23,967 bases of DNA from CBFGTJ01 sp965651815 (GCA_965651815.1 CBFGTJ010000026.1:1-23967), one strand, 5' to 3'; counted from the first letter of the stretch, positions 14,356-23,208 are shown. The notes: generated by a model from the sequence alone, not told the origin. Translations and numbers: made by a program.

Positions 14356-16782
14356 ATGGCTGAGGCCCGCGCGCACCGATCGCGTTCGGCCCGCTGGCGC
14401 GGCATGGCGCTGGGAGCGCTCGCCGTGGCGATGCTCGCGAGCGCGTGCACCGACGGGCCCGACGTCTTCGCGGACCGCACCCGGCCGGTCGAGGCCGTGG
14501 AGGTCGCCACCCTCGGCGACGACACCGTCGCCGCGGGCTTCGAGGTGCAGCCGAGCGTCGAGCAGGTGGCCGTCACGGGTGCCGAGCCCGGCGTCGACCT
14601 CGCCCTGCACGACCGACGGGGGCGCAGCGTGGCCACGGGCCGCACCGACGACGCGGGGTCGCTCGTGTTCCGCGAGGTGGAGCCCGGGGAGGGCTACCGG
14701 GTCGCGACGACCCGCGGGCGGCGGGAGGCCTCCGAGCCCTTCGACGTCGTGGCGATCGAGGACTCGACCCCCGACCAGGAGTTCTACGAGTCCCAGGTGC
14801 TCGAGGAGGGGTTCACCTACATCACCACCAGGGACGGCACGAAGCTGGCGGCGTCGGTGTTCCTCCCGGGCCCGCCCGAGGACGGCCCGTACCCGACGGT
14901 CGTCGAGTACTCGGGCTACAGCCCGGCCAAGCCGGCGACCGACATGATCGGCGACCGGTGGGACGACCTGTCGGAGCGCCTGCCCGAGGGGCTCACCAAG
15001 GAGGACGTCTGCGAGCTGGCGCCGTTCGCGTGCGAGGCCCCGGACCAGCCGGCGTCGATCATCGCCCACGCGCTCGGCTACGCCGTCGTGGGCGTGAACA
15101 TGCGCGGGACCGGGTGCTCGGGCGGCTCCTACGACTTCTTCGAGCCGCTCCAGGTGCTGGACGGCTACGACGTGATCGAGACGGTCGCGGCGCAGGACTG
15201 GGTCGAGGGCGGGCGCGTCGGCATGGTGGGCCTGTCCTACCCGGGCATCTCGCAGCTGTTCGTCGCCGCCGCGCAGCCGCCGTCGCTCGCCGCGATCACG
15301 CCCCTGTCGGTCTACGACGACACCGCCCGCGGGGTGCTCGCCCCCGGCGGCATCTTCAACGAGGGCTTCGCCCTCCAGTGGGCCGAGGAGGTGCTCGACT
15401 CCGCCCAGCCGTACGGGCAGGGCTGGGAGCAGGAGCTCGTCGACGCCGGGGACGAGACCTGCCGTGAGAACCAGGCGCTGCGCGGGCAGAACGTCGACCC
15501 GGTCGCGAAGGCGAAGCGGTACCCGTACTACGACCCGGTCGTCGCGGATCCGCTCAACCCGTCGCTCTTCGTGGACCGGATCGAGGCGCCGGTCTTCCTC
15601 GGCGGTGCGTTCCAGGACGAGCAGACCGGTGGGCGCTTCCCGCTGATGTTCGACGACTTCGACAACGCCCCGGTCACGCGCTTCGGCGTGTGGAACGGCA
15701 CCCACGGCGACGGGTTCGCCCCCTTCAACCTGGTGGAGTGGAAGACGTTCCTCGACTTCTACGTGGCCGAGGAGCTCACCCCGCGACCCGCCGCGTTCGA
15801 CCTGTTCGCGCCGCTCCTCCTCGAGGAGGTGTTCGGGGCCGCGGTGCCGCTGCCGGACCAGCGCATGTTCGAGGAGCACGACACCTTCGAGGCGAAGCGG
15901 GCGGCGTACGAGGCCGAGCCGCAGGTGCGGATCCTGCTCGAGAACGGTGCCGGTGACCCCGAGCAGCCGGGCGCGCCGGTGCCGACCTTCGAGGTGCTGT
16001 CGCCGACCTGGCCGCCGCCGGGCACGAGCGCGCGCTACTGGTACCTCACCGCGGACGGGACCCTGGCCGACGCGCCCCCGACCGCGGAGGACGGCGCCGC
16101 GACCCGGTTCCTCTTCGATGAGTCGCTCGCGTCGCTGACCACCGTGGTGGGCGGCAGCGCCAACGACCTGTTCCGTGCGGACGTCGAGTACGACTGGAAG
16201 CAGGAGCCGGACGGCTCCGCCGCGGTGTTCGTGAGCGCGCCGCTCGAGGAGGACGTGGTGATGATCGGCCACGGCAGCGTCGACCTCTGGGTGCGCACGA
16301 GCGCGGACGAGGCCGACATCGGCGTGACGCTGTCCGAGGTGCGCCCCGACGGCAAGGAGACCTACGTGCAGTCCGGGGTGCTGCGCACGAGCCACCGTGC
16401 ACTGTCACCGGAGTCCACCGACCTGGTCCCGGTGCACGAGGGGCTGGAGGAGGACGCGGAGCCGATGCCCGACGGCGAGTTCGCCGAGGTCCGCGTCGGG
16501 CTGTTCCCCTTCGCCCACGTGTTCAGGGCAGGGTCGCGGATCCGGATCTCGGTGCACACGCCCGGCGGCGACAAGACCCGCTGGACCTACCTCGTCGAGC
16601 CGCAGCCGGAGGGCACCACGATCGACATCGCGCACGACGCCGCACGACCCTCCCGGATCGCGCTGCCCGTGACGCCCGGGATCAGCGGCTACCCGTCCTC
16701 CCCGCCCGCGGACTGTGCCGCGCTGCGGGCCCAGCCGTGCCGGGACTTCCGCCCGTACGCCAACACCGTCGTCGACCGGTGA
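14356..16782 (+). CDS. Secreted lipoprotein hydrolase of the CocE / X-Pro dipeptidyl-peptidase (S15) type
   Basis: The 808-residue protein begins with a basic, then hydrophobic leader ending in MLASAC, with C31 as likely lipidation site, so it should be anchored outside the membrane. Residues 40-125 look like a small beta domain (GVDLALHDRRGRSVATGRTD), 150-480 are an alpha/beta hydrolase, and about 590-780 are the jelly-roll C-terminal domain of the S15 family (VDLWVRTSADEADIGVTLSE, GSRIRISVH). The catalytic triad is readable: S294 in GLSYPG, D421 in GAFQDEQT and H450 in NGTHGDGF. Relatives cleave X-Pro dipeptides, cocaine-type esters or cephalosporin esters; the substrate is open. The ATG at 14356 has GGGGAGGA just upstream. 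It converges on the patatin gene with 3 nt between stops. Confidence 0.92.
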   Translation: MAEARAHRSRSARWRGMALGALAVAMLASACTDGPDVFADRTRPVEAVEVATLGDDTVAAGFEVQPSVEQVAVTGAEPGVDLALHDRRGRSVATGRTDDAGSLVFREVEPGEGYRVATTRGRREASEPFDVVAIEDSTPDQEFYESQVLEEGFTYITTRDGTKLAASVFLPGPPEDGPYPTVVEYSGYSPAKPATDMIGDRWDDLSERLPEGLTKEDVCELAPFACEAPDQPASIIAHALGYAVVGVNMRGTGCSGGSYDFFEPLQVLDGYDVIETVAAQDWVEGGRVGMVGLSYPGISQLFVAAAQPPSLAAITPLSVYDDTARGVLAPGGIFNEGFALQWAEEVLDSAQPYGQGWEQELVDAGDETCRENQALRGQNVDPVAKAKRYPYYDPVVADPLNPSLFVDRIEAPVFLGGAFQDEQTGGRFPLMFDDFDNAPVTRFGVWNGTHGDGFAPFNLVEWKTFLDFYVAEELTPRPAAFDLFAPLLLEEVFGAAVPLPDQRMFEEHDTFEAKRAAYEAEPQVRILLENGAGDPEQPGAPVPTFEVLSPTWPPPGTSARYWYLTADGTLADAPPTAEDGAATRFLFDESLASLTTVVGGSANDLFRADVEYDWKQEPDGSAAVFVSAPLEEDVVMIGHGSVDLWVRTSADEADIGVTLSEVRPDGKETYVQSGVLRTSHRALSPESTDLVPVHEGLEEDAEPMPDGEFAEVRVGLFPFAHVFRAGSRIRISVHTPGGDKTRWTYLVEPQPEGTTIDIAHDAARPSRIALPVTPGISGYPSSPPADCAALRAQPCRDFRPYANTVVDR

Positions 16783-16785
16783 GGG

Positions 16786-17781
16786 TCAGGAGGCGCGCCG
16801 GCGAGCCGGTCGCAGTGAGGTGAGCTCGACCTCGCGCAGCACCTGCGCCCCGGTCTCGAGGAACGCGCCGCGCACGATGTCCGACAGCGCCTCGTCGGAC
16901 ATGAAGTCCGTCGTCATGTGCGCGAGCACCTCGGGCCCCGGCTCGATCACCACGGACGGGACGCCGTGCCGGCGCAGCACGCCGCGCTCCGCGTCGAGCG
17001 CCCGGCGGCAGACGCGCCGGATCGTGTCGGCGACCGAGCGGCCGCGGGTGGTGCCGCTCATCGGCGAGACCACCACGGCGAGGTCGACGTCGTGGCGGCG
17101 GAGCACGTCCGCGTTGGTCGCGGAGATCACCCCGCCGTCGACGTAGCAGTCGCCGTCGATCTCGACGCCCCGGAAGTAGCCCGGCACCGCGCACGACGCG
17201 GCCACGGCCTGGGACAGGGCGGCTGCACGCCCGCCGTTGCCGAACACGGTGCGGTGGCAGTCCCGCCGCCGGGTGGCGCACACGAGCAGCGTGTCCTCCG
17301 GCCACGCCCGACCCAGGGCCTCGTCGAAGAACCCGACGTGGGGCGCGAGCCGCTCGCGGCCGTCGGGGAGCAGCATCGACAGCGAGCCGAGGCCCGCGGG
17401 CCCGCGCCGCAACGCCTGGGCGGCGAGGCCCAGCGCCGCGGAGGGACCGGGGATCCGCGGCACGCGGAGCAGGTGCCGCAGCGTGAACGGCGGCAGCGCG
17501 GGCCGCTCCACGAGGGCCTTCACCACCGCTGGGTGGGACTGCAGCGCCGAGCCCCCGACCGTCAGCGCGGCGAGGTCGTCCGGGGGCACACCGAGTCGCA
17601 GGAGGCCCCCGACCAGCGACCCGGCCGAGGTGCCCACGACCACCTCGGCCCGGCGCGCGTCCCAACCGAGGTCGTGGTGCAGCGCCGCCAGGACGCCGGC
17701 GTGGTAGGCGGCGCCGATGGTGCCTCCGCCGCCGAGCACGAGGCCCACGCGGGGGACCTCGTCGGTTCCGGGCACTGGCAT
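16786..17781 (-). CDS. Patatin-like phospholipase
   Basis: The 331-residue protein has the patatin Ser-Asp dyad: oxyanion loop LVLGGGGTIGAAYHAG (residues 14-29), nucleophile S52 in VVGTSAGSL and D215 in CYVDGGVISATNADVL. It should hydrolyse acyl esters of membrane or storage lipids, as known for the RssA-like bacterial branch. No signal peptide is visible, so it is probably cytoplasmic or membrane-peripheral. The ATG at 17781 follows a G-rich stretch (GGGGGCGGG) that could serve as ribosome site. It is a single gene: about 100 nt with a strong hairpin lie between it and the end of the heme operon on the same strand. Confidence 0.94.
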   Translation of the reverse strand: MPVPGTDEVPRVGLVLGGGGTIGAAYHAGVLAALHHDLGWDARRAEVVVGTSAGSLVGGLLRLGVPPDDLAALTVGGSALQSHPAVVKALVERPALPPFTLRHLLRVPRIPGPSAALGLAAQALRRGPAGLGSLSMLLPDGRERLAPHVGFFDEALGRAWPEDTLLVCATRRRDCHRTVFGNGGRAAALSQAVAASCAVPGYFRGVEIDGDCYVDGGVISATNADVLRRHDVDLAVVVSPMSGTTRGRSVADTIRRVCRRALDAERGVLRRHGVPSVVIEPGPEVLAHMTTDFMSDEALSDIVRGAFLETGAQVLREVELTSLRPARRRAS

Positions 17782-17824
17782 GCCCGCCCCCTACCCGCTC
17801 CGGCGTGAGCTGAACCGGAGCACC

Positions 17825-17862
17825 GCCCGGTGGGGTGGCCGCGTCGGACCACCCCACCGGGC
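17825..17862 (-). terminator. Perfect 14-bp hairpin at the end of the heme operon
   Basis: Arms GCCCGGTGGGGTGG (17825-17838) and CCACCCCACCGGGC (17849-17862) pair completely around a 10-nt loop. It lies 19 nt beyond the heme oxygenase stop on the minus strand and 43 nt before the patatin start. No U tract follows. It most likely terminates or protects the heme operon transcript. Confidence 0.65.
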
Positions 17863-17881
17863 CGGGGTCACGCCGGCCGGC

Positions 17882-18550
17882 TCATCCCGGAACGGGCTCG
17901 AGGGAGGCGAGCACCGCGGTGTTGTGCCGGTACGCGAGGCGGATCTCCTCGATGATCCGGTCCCGCTCCTGCGCGTCCCACGGCGCGGCGTCGAGCCGGT
18001 CGCGGTACTCGTCCTTGAACGCCTTCAGGTCGGGGATGTGCTCGAAGTGGTAGAAGGCGGCGCCGCGGTGCTCGTCGATGCCGAGGGCGCGGCGCACGAC
18101 CCGTCCGATGAACTGGCCACCGGAGAGGTCGCCCATGTAGCGGGTGTAGTGGTGGGCGACGAAGCCACCCGCCCAGGTGGTGCACACCTCGGAGAGCCGC
18201 TCGCAGTACGCCTCGGTGGCGGCGCTGGGCGAGATCCGCTCCCGCCACCCGTCGCCGAGGATGGCGGCGAGGTCGGCCTCCAGGGCCGGCACCCGGGTGA
18301 GCTCGTCGAAGACGAACCTCCCGGCGACGGGGTCGTCGGCCATCGTGGCGGCCGCGTCCTCGATGATCCGGTAGGCGTACAGCTGCTGGGCGAGCAGCGC
18401 CGCGTACCCCTCCGGAGTCACGTCGCCGCCCAGGAGGGCGTCCATGAACGGCGAGGACTCCGCGGCCTCGTGGTCGCTCCAGGTCGCCGCCTTGAGCGCC
18501 GCGGAGAAGCTGGTCCGCTCGTCGCGGGTCGCGACGTGTCGCGTGGTCAT
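17882..18550 (-). CDS. hmuO: Heme oxygenase (HmuO-like)
   Basis: The 222-residue protein is an all-helical canonical heme oxygenase, of the usual bacterial length. It opens heme to biliverdin, CO and free iron in the cytosol. H27 in WSDHEAAESSPFM is the proximal heme ligand position. GDLSGGQFIGRVV is the flexible distal-helix motif, and YTRYMGDLSGGQ matches the wider family signature. FYHFEHIPDLKAFKDEYRDRL near the C terminus is also typical. Its ATG overlaps the stop of the surface protein gene as ATGA, so it is the last gene of the telescoped operon. Placing the degrading enzyme on the transcript of the importer implies that heme is taken up as an iron source. Confidence 0.97.
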   Translation of the reverse strand: MTTRHVATRDERTSFSAALKAATWSDHEAAESSPFMDALLGGDVTPEGYAALLAQQLYAYRIIEDAAATMADDPVAGRFVFDELTRVPALEADLAAILGDGWRERISPSAATEAYCERLSEVCTTWAGGFVAHHYTRYMGDLSGGQFIGRVVRRALGIDEHRGAAFYHFEHIPDLKAFKDEYRDRLDAAPWDAQERDRIIEEIRLAYRHNTAVLASLEPVPG

Positions 18551-20148
18551 CGGTTCGCCCCCTGTCGGTCGTTGCGTCGGGTGATCAGGACGAGCGCGGC
18601 ACCCACCAGCAGCAGGGCGGCGCCCGGACCGGCGAGCGCGGCGCCGCCACCGGTGAACGCGAGCCCTGCGGCGCCGGCATCCGCGCGCTCGTCCGCGACG
18701 TCAGCACCCGCGGCTGCGGGGTCGGCGGCGAGCACGGTGAGGCTGGCGGAGCGCACCGAGCGACCGGAGGTCACCCCGCGCAGCTCGACGTGGTGCACGC
18801 CGGGCGGGAGGTCGGCGGGGACGACGAAGGTGTGGCTCACCTGCCCGTCCGCACCGGCGGTGGTGACGCCCACGAGCACCGGATCGCTGTGGATCCAGAC
18901 CTGGACCTGCTCGCCCGGCAGGAAGCCGTCGCCGGTGACGGTCAGCGGCTCACCCGCACGCACCGTCGAGGCGCCGAGGCTGACGCTGGGGCGGGGATCG
19001 GAGGGGCGGTCCCCCACCGGTGCCTGGCCGGCGAAGTGGACCGGCACCCGCACGTCCGCGGAGCGGTCGGTCGACGCGGTGTGGTCCGCGCGGGTCGCGA
19101 TGACGCAGCTCGTGCCCTCGGCGAGGCAGTCGACGTGCTCGTCCGCGGCGGCGACGGTCAGGGTCACGTCGAAGGACCCGCCGGGACCGAACGGGATCGT
19201 GAGGTCCGTCGCGTACGACGGCGGGTTCGAGGAGATCCACGCGGACGAGGAGCCCTCGCCCTCCATGTCGACCCCACCGACGCACGGCGACGGCGCGGCG
19301 CCGGGGCCCTGGTCGACGCACAGGCCGACGTAGATGCCGAGGTTGGTGTCGAAGCCGGTGCCCTGCACGCGGATCGTCGCCCCCGCGGGATCGAGGTCGT
19401 CGGCGGGCGTCACCGTCACCTTCTGCCCGTTGGCGCCCTCACCGGTCCGGCTGCCCGAGCCCTTCGGGGGTGCGACGGTGGTGGTCGTCGACGGCGCAGT
19501 GGTCGTCGGCGCCGTCGTCGTGGTCGTCGTGGTCGCCTCCGTGGTCGTGGTCGTCGACTCGGTCGGCTCGGTCGTCGTGGTCGTCGTGCCCGGGGCCCCG
19601 AACGACACCGGCACGAGGACCTCCTGGTCGGCGTTCACGGCGCCGCTGCCCGGGTAGGTGGCGATGGCGTACGCACCCGTGCCCTCGGCCTCTCGGACCT
19701 CCACCTCGGCGGTGAAGGTGCCGTCGGGGTGCAGCAGGACGATCTCGGGGTTGGTGCCCAGCGGGTTGAGCAGCTCGTAGGCGGCCTGCGGTACCGCCCA
19801 CACCTGGGTGATGACCTGGCGGGCGGAGCTGGGCGCCCCCTGCGAGGGCCGCCAGCTGTCGGCGAACCGACCGAACACGACGTAGACGCCCGACGGCTGG
19901 CCGGCGAGCGGGGGACGCGTGCCGACGTTGGCGGCCGGGTCGAACCCCGAGCCCGTCACCGTGATCGTCTGCCCCTCGGGATCGAGCCCGGTCGTCGCGG
20001 AGAGCTCGAGCGTCGGCCCCTCGGCGGCACCGGCGCCCGCCACCGGGAGCAGGGCGACGAGCACGGCGGCGGCGAGCGCGACGCCCTGCCACGCCCTCCG
20101 TGCGGGCGCCCTGCGGCGCCCCACGATCGGTCCTGCACTGCTGTTCAT
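18547..20148 (-). CDS. Sortase-anchored surface protein with duplicated beta domain, in heme operon
   Basis: The 533-residue protein has a signal peptide (basic RRRAPARRAW, hydrophobic 22-38, AGAGA cleavage region). A first beta domain (about 46-184), a Thr-rich linker (188-228), a second beta domain (245-373), an Ig-like domain (385-475) and the sorting signal LAFTG (496-500) follow, with a hydrophobic helix and an RR tail. LAxTG signals are used by class E sortases. The second domain has four Cys (C277, C289, C341, C348) in two close pairs, a pattern like neocarzinostatin-fold domains. The first domain shares the frame LDPxGxxIxVxGxGFD...IAT...VPVxF but has no Cys. No HtaA domain or clear heme ligand motif is visible. 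ATGA overlaps join it to hmuV and hmuO. A role in capturing heme or hemoproteins is inference from position. Confidence 0.85.
   Translation of the reverse strand: MNSSAGPIVGRRRAPARRAWQGVALAAAVLVALLPVAGAGAAEGPTLELSATTGLDPEGQTITVTGSGFDPAANVGTRPPLAGQPSGVYVVFGRFADSWRPSQGAPSSARQVITQVWAVPQAAYELLNPLGTNPEIVLLHPDGTFTAEVEVREAEGTGAYAIATYPGSGAVNADQEVLVPVSFGAPGTTTTTTEPTESTTTTTEATTTTTTTAPTTTAPSTTTTVAPPKGSGSRTGEGANGQKVTVTPADDLDPAGATIRVQGTGFDTNLGIYVGLCVDQGPGAAPSPCVGGVDMEGEGSSSAWISSNPPSYATDLTIPFGPGGSFDVTLTVAAADEHVDCLAEGTSCVIATRADHTASTDRSADVRVPVHFAGQAPVGDRPSDPRPSVSLGASTVRAGEPLTVTGDGFLPGEQVQVWIHSDPVLVGVTTAGADGQVSHTFVVPADLPPGVHHVELRGVTSGRSVRSASLTVLAADPAAAGADVADERADAGAAGLAFTGGGAALAGPGAALLLVGAALVLITRRNDRQGANR
19478..19590 (-). 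repeat. Low-complexity repeat coding the Thr-rich linker
   Basis: Irregular runs of GTCGTGGTC-type units (plus strand) encode on the minus strand the Thr-rich linker of the surface protein (residues about 188-228). The repeats stay in frame and are coding. Such tracts can vary in copy number between strains. Confidence 0.7.
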
Positions 20149-21029
20149 GCTGTCACCTCGGTGTCGTGGAGGGTGGGTTGGATGGAACGGCCGGATCGGC
20201 CGGCGCGGCTGGGCACCACGAGCAGCGATCCGTCGGTGGGGTGCGGCACGACGGTCAGGTCGTGGCGGTACACCCGGCTGAGCAGCGCCGGGGTGAGCAC
20301 GTCCCCGGGCGTGCCGTCGGCGGCGACGACCCCGTCGTCGAGCAGGACGACGCGGTCCGCGTACGCCGCGGCGAGGCCGAGGTCGTGGACCACGACGACC
20401 ACCGCGGCACCGTCCGCGACCCGCCGGGCGAGCAGGTCGAAGACCAGCTCCTGGTGGTGGAGGTCGAGCGCGGCGGTCGGCTCGTCGAGCAGCATCAGCT
20501 GCGTCTGCTGGGCGAGCACCCGGGCGATCGCCGCCCGGGCGCGCTCCCCGCCGGAGAGCGCGGTGAAGGGCCTCGTCGCGAGGTGGGCGAGGTCGACCGC
20601 CGCGATCGAGGCCCGCACGACCTCGTCGTCGTCGCCGGCGGCGTCGGTGCGCGCCCACGGGGCGCGCCCCATCTGCACGACCTCGTGCACGGTGAACGGG
20701 AAGCTGACCGTCACCTGCTGGGGCAGCACCGAGCGCCGCCGGGCGAGGTCCCCCGCTCCCCACTCCCGCAGCTCCCGGCCGTGGCAGTGGACGGTCCCGG
20801 ACGCGGGTGTCAGGTCGCCGCTGAGCGCACCGAGCAGCGTCGACTTGCCCGCTCCGTTGGGGCCGACGAGGGCCACGAGCTCCCCTGCGTGCACGGCGAG
20901 CTGCACGTCGCGCACGACCTCCCTGTCGCCGTGGAGGACCGAGAGCCCCGACGCCGACAGCAGCGGCTCACCCCGTGCAGCGGTGGCCGGTGGCACCGGA
21001 CGGGGCGTGCGCGGGAGCAGCGCCTTCAT
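20145..21029 (-). CDS. hmuV: Heme ABC transporter ATP-binding protein
   Basis: The 294-residue ATPase powers heme import with the HmuU permease at the inner face of the membrane. Walker A is GPNGAGKST (56-64), the Q-loop sits in VLPQQVTVSF, the signature is LSGGERARAAIARVLAQ, Walker B is LMLLDEPTAALD and the H-loop lies in VVVVVHDLGLAAAY. The FecE/HmuV branch is supported by sequence style and by its neighbours. An N-terminal extension of about 22 residues, rich in Pro and Arg, precedes the domain. Start ATG overlaps the hmuU stop and its own stop overlaps the next ATG, both as ATGA. Confidence 0.96.
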   Translation of the reverse strand: MKALLPRTPRPVPPATAARGEPLLSASGLSVLHGDREVVRDVQLAVHAGELVALVGPNGAGKSTLLGALSGDLTPASGTVHCHGRELREWGAGDLARRRSVLPQQVTVSFPFTVHEVVQMGRAPWARTDAAGDDDEVVRASIAAVDLAHLATRPFTALSGGERARAAIARVLAQQTQLMLLDEPTAALDLHHQELVFDLLARRVADGAAVVVVVHDLGLAAAYADRVVLLDDGVVAADGTPGDVLTPALLSRVYRHDLTVVPHPTDGSLLVVPSRAGRSGRSIQPTLHDTEVTA

Positions 21030-22174
21030 GCCCACCCTCCCTGGCGTGCGCGGGTGCGGCGGAGCTGCCAGAAGAAGAACGGGCTGCCGACCAGCGACGT
21101 GAGCACCCCGAGCGGCAGCTCCGCCGGTGCGGCCAGCGTGCGGGCGCAGAGGTCCGCCAGCACCAGGATCCCTCCCCCGGCGAGGGCCGAGGCCGGGAGC
21201 AGCAGGCGGTGCCCGGGACCGGCCACCATCCGCACGAGGTGCGGGATGACGAGCCCGACGAAGAGGATGACCCCGGAGACCGCGACCGCCGACGCGGTGA
21301 GCAGCGCGACGACCACGAGCATCAGCATCCGCAGGCGCTCGACGTCGACGCCCAGGTGTCGGGCGGGTTGTTCGCCGAGGGCGAGCAGGTCCAGGCGGTG
21401 GGACGCGGACGAGGCGAGCACGATGCCGACCAGCGCGACCGGCGCCACCGCGAGCACCTTGGGCCAGGTCGCCTGGGCGACCGAGCCGAGCGTCCAGAAG
21501 GTGATGCTGCGGAGCTCGTCGTCGGTCGAGACGTAGGTGAGCAGGCCGATCACCGCACCGGTGAGCGCGTTCACGGCGATGCCGGTGAGCACGAGGGTCA
21601 CGACCTCGGTCCTGCCGTCGGACCGTGCGGCGAGGTAGACGACCGCGAGGGTGGCGAGGCCGCCGGCGAACGCCGCGACCGTCACGGACCAGGTGCCGAA
21701 GAGGGTGAAGCCGAGCACGATCTGGGCGACCGCGCCGAGCACCGCGCCGGAGGAGACGCCGACCACGCCCGGCTCCGCGAGCGGGTTGCCGAAGGTGCCC
21801 TGCATGGTGGCGCCGGCGCAGCCGAGCGCGGATCCGACCACGGCGGCGAGCGCGACCCGGGGAAAGCGGATCTCCCACAGCACCCGGTCGGCCATCGAGT
21901 CGACCGCCGTGCCGTCGGCGAGGCCGAGGCGGCGGAGGACCGATCCGACGACCTCGGTCGGTGGGACCGAGTAGGCACCCATCCCGGCGGCGACCACGCA
22001 GACGGCGACCAGGGCGGCCGCGAGGACGCCGAGGAGCACCGGCCCCGGGACCCTCCGCACGCCCGGGCCGGGGCGCGCGGGCTCGTCGTGCTGCGTGGCA
22101 GGCGTCGGGGCGGTGCGGTCGCCCGTGGCCACGGGGGCGCCCGATGCGGTCAGGTTGCCTCGCACGTCGGTCAC
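21026..22174 (-). CDS. hmuU: Heme ABC transporter permease (FecCD family)
   Basis: The 382-residue integral membrane protein forms the heme translocation channel. After a polar N-terminal extension of about 45 residues come roughly nine to ten hydrophobic segments. Family landmarks are RFPRVALAAVVGSALGCAGA, the stretch MQGTFGNPLAEPGVVGVSSG, and LVIPHLVRMVAGPGHRLLLP, which includes the coupling region to the ATPase. GELPLGVLTSLVG-type wording (here AELPLGVLTSLVGSPFFFW) closes the protein. The start is GTG at 22174, overlapping the hmuT stop as GTGA; the frame is open far upstream but that part overlaps hmuT and is not transporter-like. Confidence 0.95.
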   Translation of the reverse strand: MTDVRGNLTASGAPVATGDRTAPTPATQHDEPARPGPGVRRVPGPVLLGVLAAALVAVCVVAAGMGAYSVPPTEVVGSVLRRLGLADGTAVDSMADRVLWEIRFPRVALAAVVGSALGCAGATMQGTFGNPLAEPGVVGVSSGAVLGAVAQIVLGFTLFGTWSVTVAAFAGGLATLAVVYLAARSDGRTEVVTLVLTGIAVNALTGAVIGLLTYVSTDDELRSITFWTLGSVAQATWPKVLAVAPVALVGIVLASSASHRLDLLALGEQPARHLGVDVERLRMLMLVVVALLTASAVAVSGVILFVGLVIPHLVRMVAGPGHRLLLPASALAGGGILVLADLCARTLAAPAELPLGVLTSLVGSPFFFWQLRRTRARQGGWA

Positions 22175-23208
22175 CCCACCGTCCCGTCGCCCTCGGCCCG
22201 CGCCTCGGGGAACAGCTGGGCGGCGATCTGCCGCAACGCCTCGGGGGTCCGACCGCCGAAGCTGTACAGGAGCCCGTCCTCGACCGTGATCACCCGGCCC
22301 TCCGCCCCTGCGGGGGTCTGGGCGATGCCGGGGATCTCGACGAGTCCCGCGAGCCCACCGACCGACGCCAACCCGGAGGTCGTCATGAGGATGACGTCCG
22401 GCGCGGCGCGCACGAGCGCCTCGCTGGTGATGGGGGTGAACGGCTGGCCCAGGCCGAGCTCGGTGCCGGCGTCGATGCCGCCGGCGGCTTCGATCATCGA
22501 GTCGGCGCCGGAGCCGGGACCGCCGATCAGGTAGACCCCGGCCTGGCCCCGCATGTAGAGGAACGCGACGACCGGTGGGTCGCCCTCCGCGTCGAGCTCC
22601 TCCCGCACCGCCGCGATCTCGGCCTCGGTGCGGTCCGCGAGCTGCTCGCCGGCCGGGGCGACGCCGAGCGCCGCCGCGATCGCGCGGATGCGGGGGCCGA
22701 TGTGGTCGACCCGCTCGGGGACGTCGAACACGACCACGGGCACGCCGACGTTGCGGATGTGGTCGAGGGCCTCGGGTGGCCCGGAGTCGGTGTCGGCCAG
22801 CACCACGGTGGGCCGCAGCGACAGGACGGACTCGGCGCTCACGTCGTGGGCCCGGGTCACCAGCGGCAGGTCGGCCGCCTCCTCGAAGGTGGTCGACACG
22901 TCGCGTCCGACGACCCGGTCGCCGAGTCCGAGCGCGAAGACCACCTCGGCGATGTTCCCGTTCAGCGCCACGATGCGGGAGGTGTCCTCGACGGTGACGC
23001 TCCGCCCGTCGGCGCCCTCCACGGTCACCGGTAGCCGGGGCTCGTCCTCCGAGGGGGCCGCGCTCGTGACCGGGACCGCGTCGGCCTCGCCCGCGGCATG
23101 CTCGCTGCCGTCGTCCTGGCCGCAGGCGGCCAACAGGACACCGGCGACCACGAGGGCCAGAACGGGCACCCGTCGCCGGCTCGGGGTCGTCGTCGACGGG
23201 AGCCTCAT
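22171..23208 (-). CDS. hmuT: Heme-binding lipoprotein of the ABC importer
   Basis: The 345-residue protein carries a lipoprotein signal: basic SRRR, a hydrophobic stretch and LLAAC with C29 as lipidated residue. It is therefore tethered to the outer face of the membrane, where it passes heme to HmuU/HmuV. The class III binding-protein fold follows from about residue 78 (RIVALNGNIAEVVFALGLGD). H121 in TRAHDVSAESVLSLRP and Y218/R220 in AFLYMRGQAGVYLIGG match the axial His, axial Tyr and Tyr-supporting Arg of corynebacterial HmuT; their spacing of 97 residues is close to the 99 I recall there. ATGA overlap joins it to the upstream surface protein gene, and GTGA to hmuU. Confidence 0.95.
   Translation of the reverse strand: MRLPSTTTPSRRRVPVLALVVAGVLLAACGQDDGSEHAAGEADAVPVTSAAPSEDEPRLPVTVEGADGRSVTVEDTSRIVALNGNIAEVVFALGLGDRVVGRDVSTTFEEAADLPLVTRAHDVSAESVLSLRPTVVLADTDSGPPEALDHIRNVGVPVVVFDVPERVDHIGPRIRAIAAALGVAPAGEQLADRTEAEIAAVREELDAEGDPPVVAFLYMRGQAGVYLIGGPGSGADSMIEAAGGIDAGTELGLGQPFTPITSEALVRAAPDVILMTTSGLASVGGLAGLVEIPGIAQTPAGAEGRVITVEDGLLYSFGGRTPEALRQIAAQLFPEARAEGDGTVG

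Noticed and set aside
13735..16395. Long minus-strand open frame opposite the CocE-like gene
   Set aside because: Composition is a codon shadow; the plus-strand gene has a lipoprotein signal and full catalytic triad.
17825..17862. Possible attachment site or operator
   Set aside because: A single long GC-rich dyad just after the last operon gene is better explained as a terminator; there is no integrase or mobile gene nearby.
19478..19590. Possible tandem-repeat array or CRISPR-like element
   Set aside because: Units are irregular, without spacers, and encode an in-frame Thr-rich linker.
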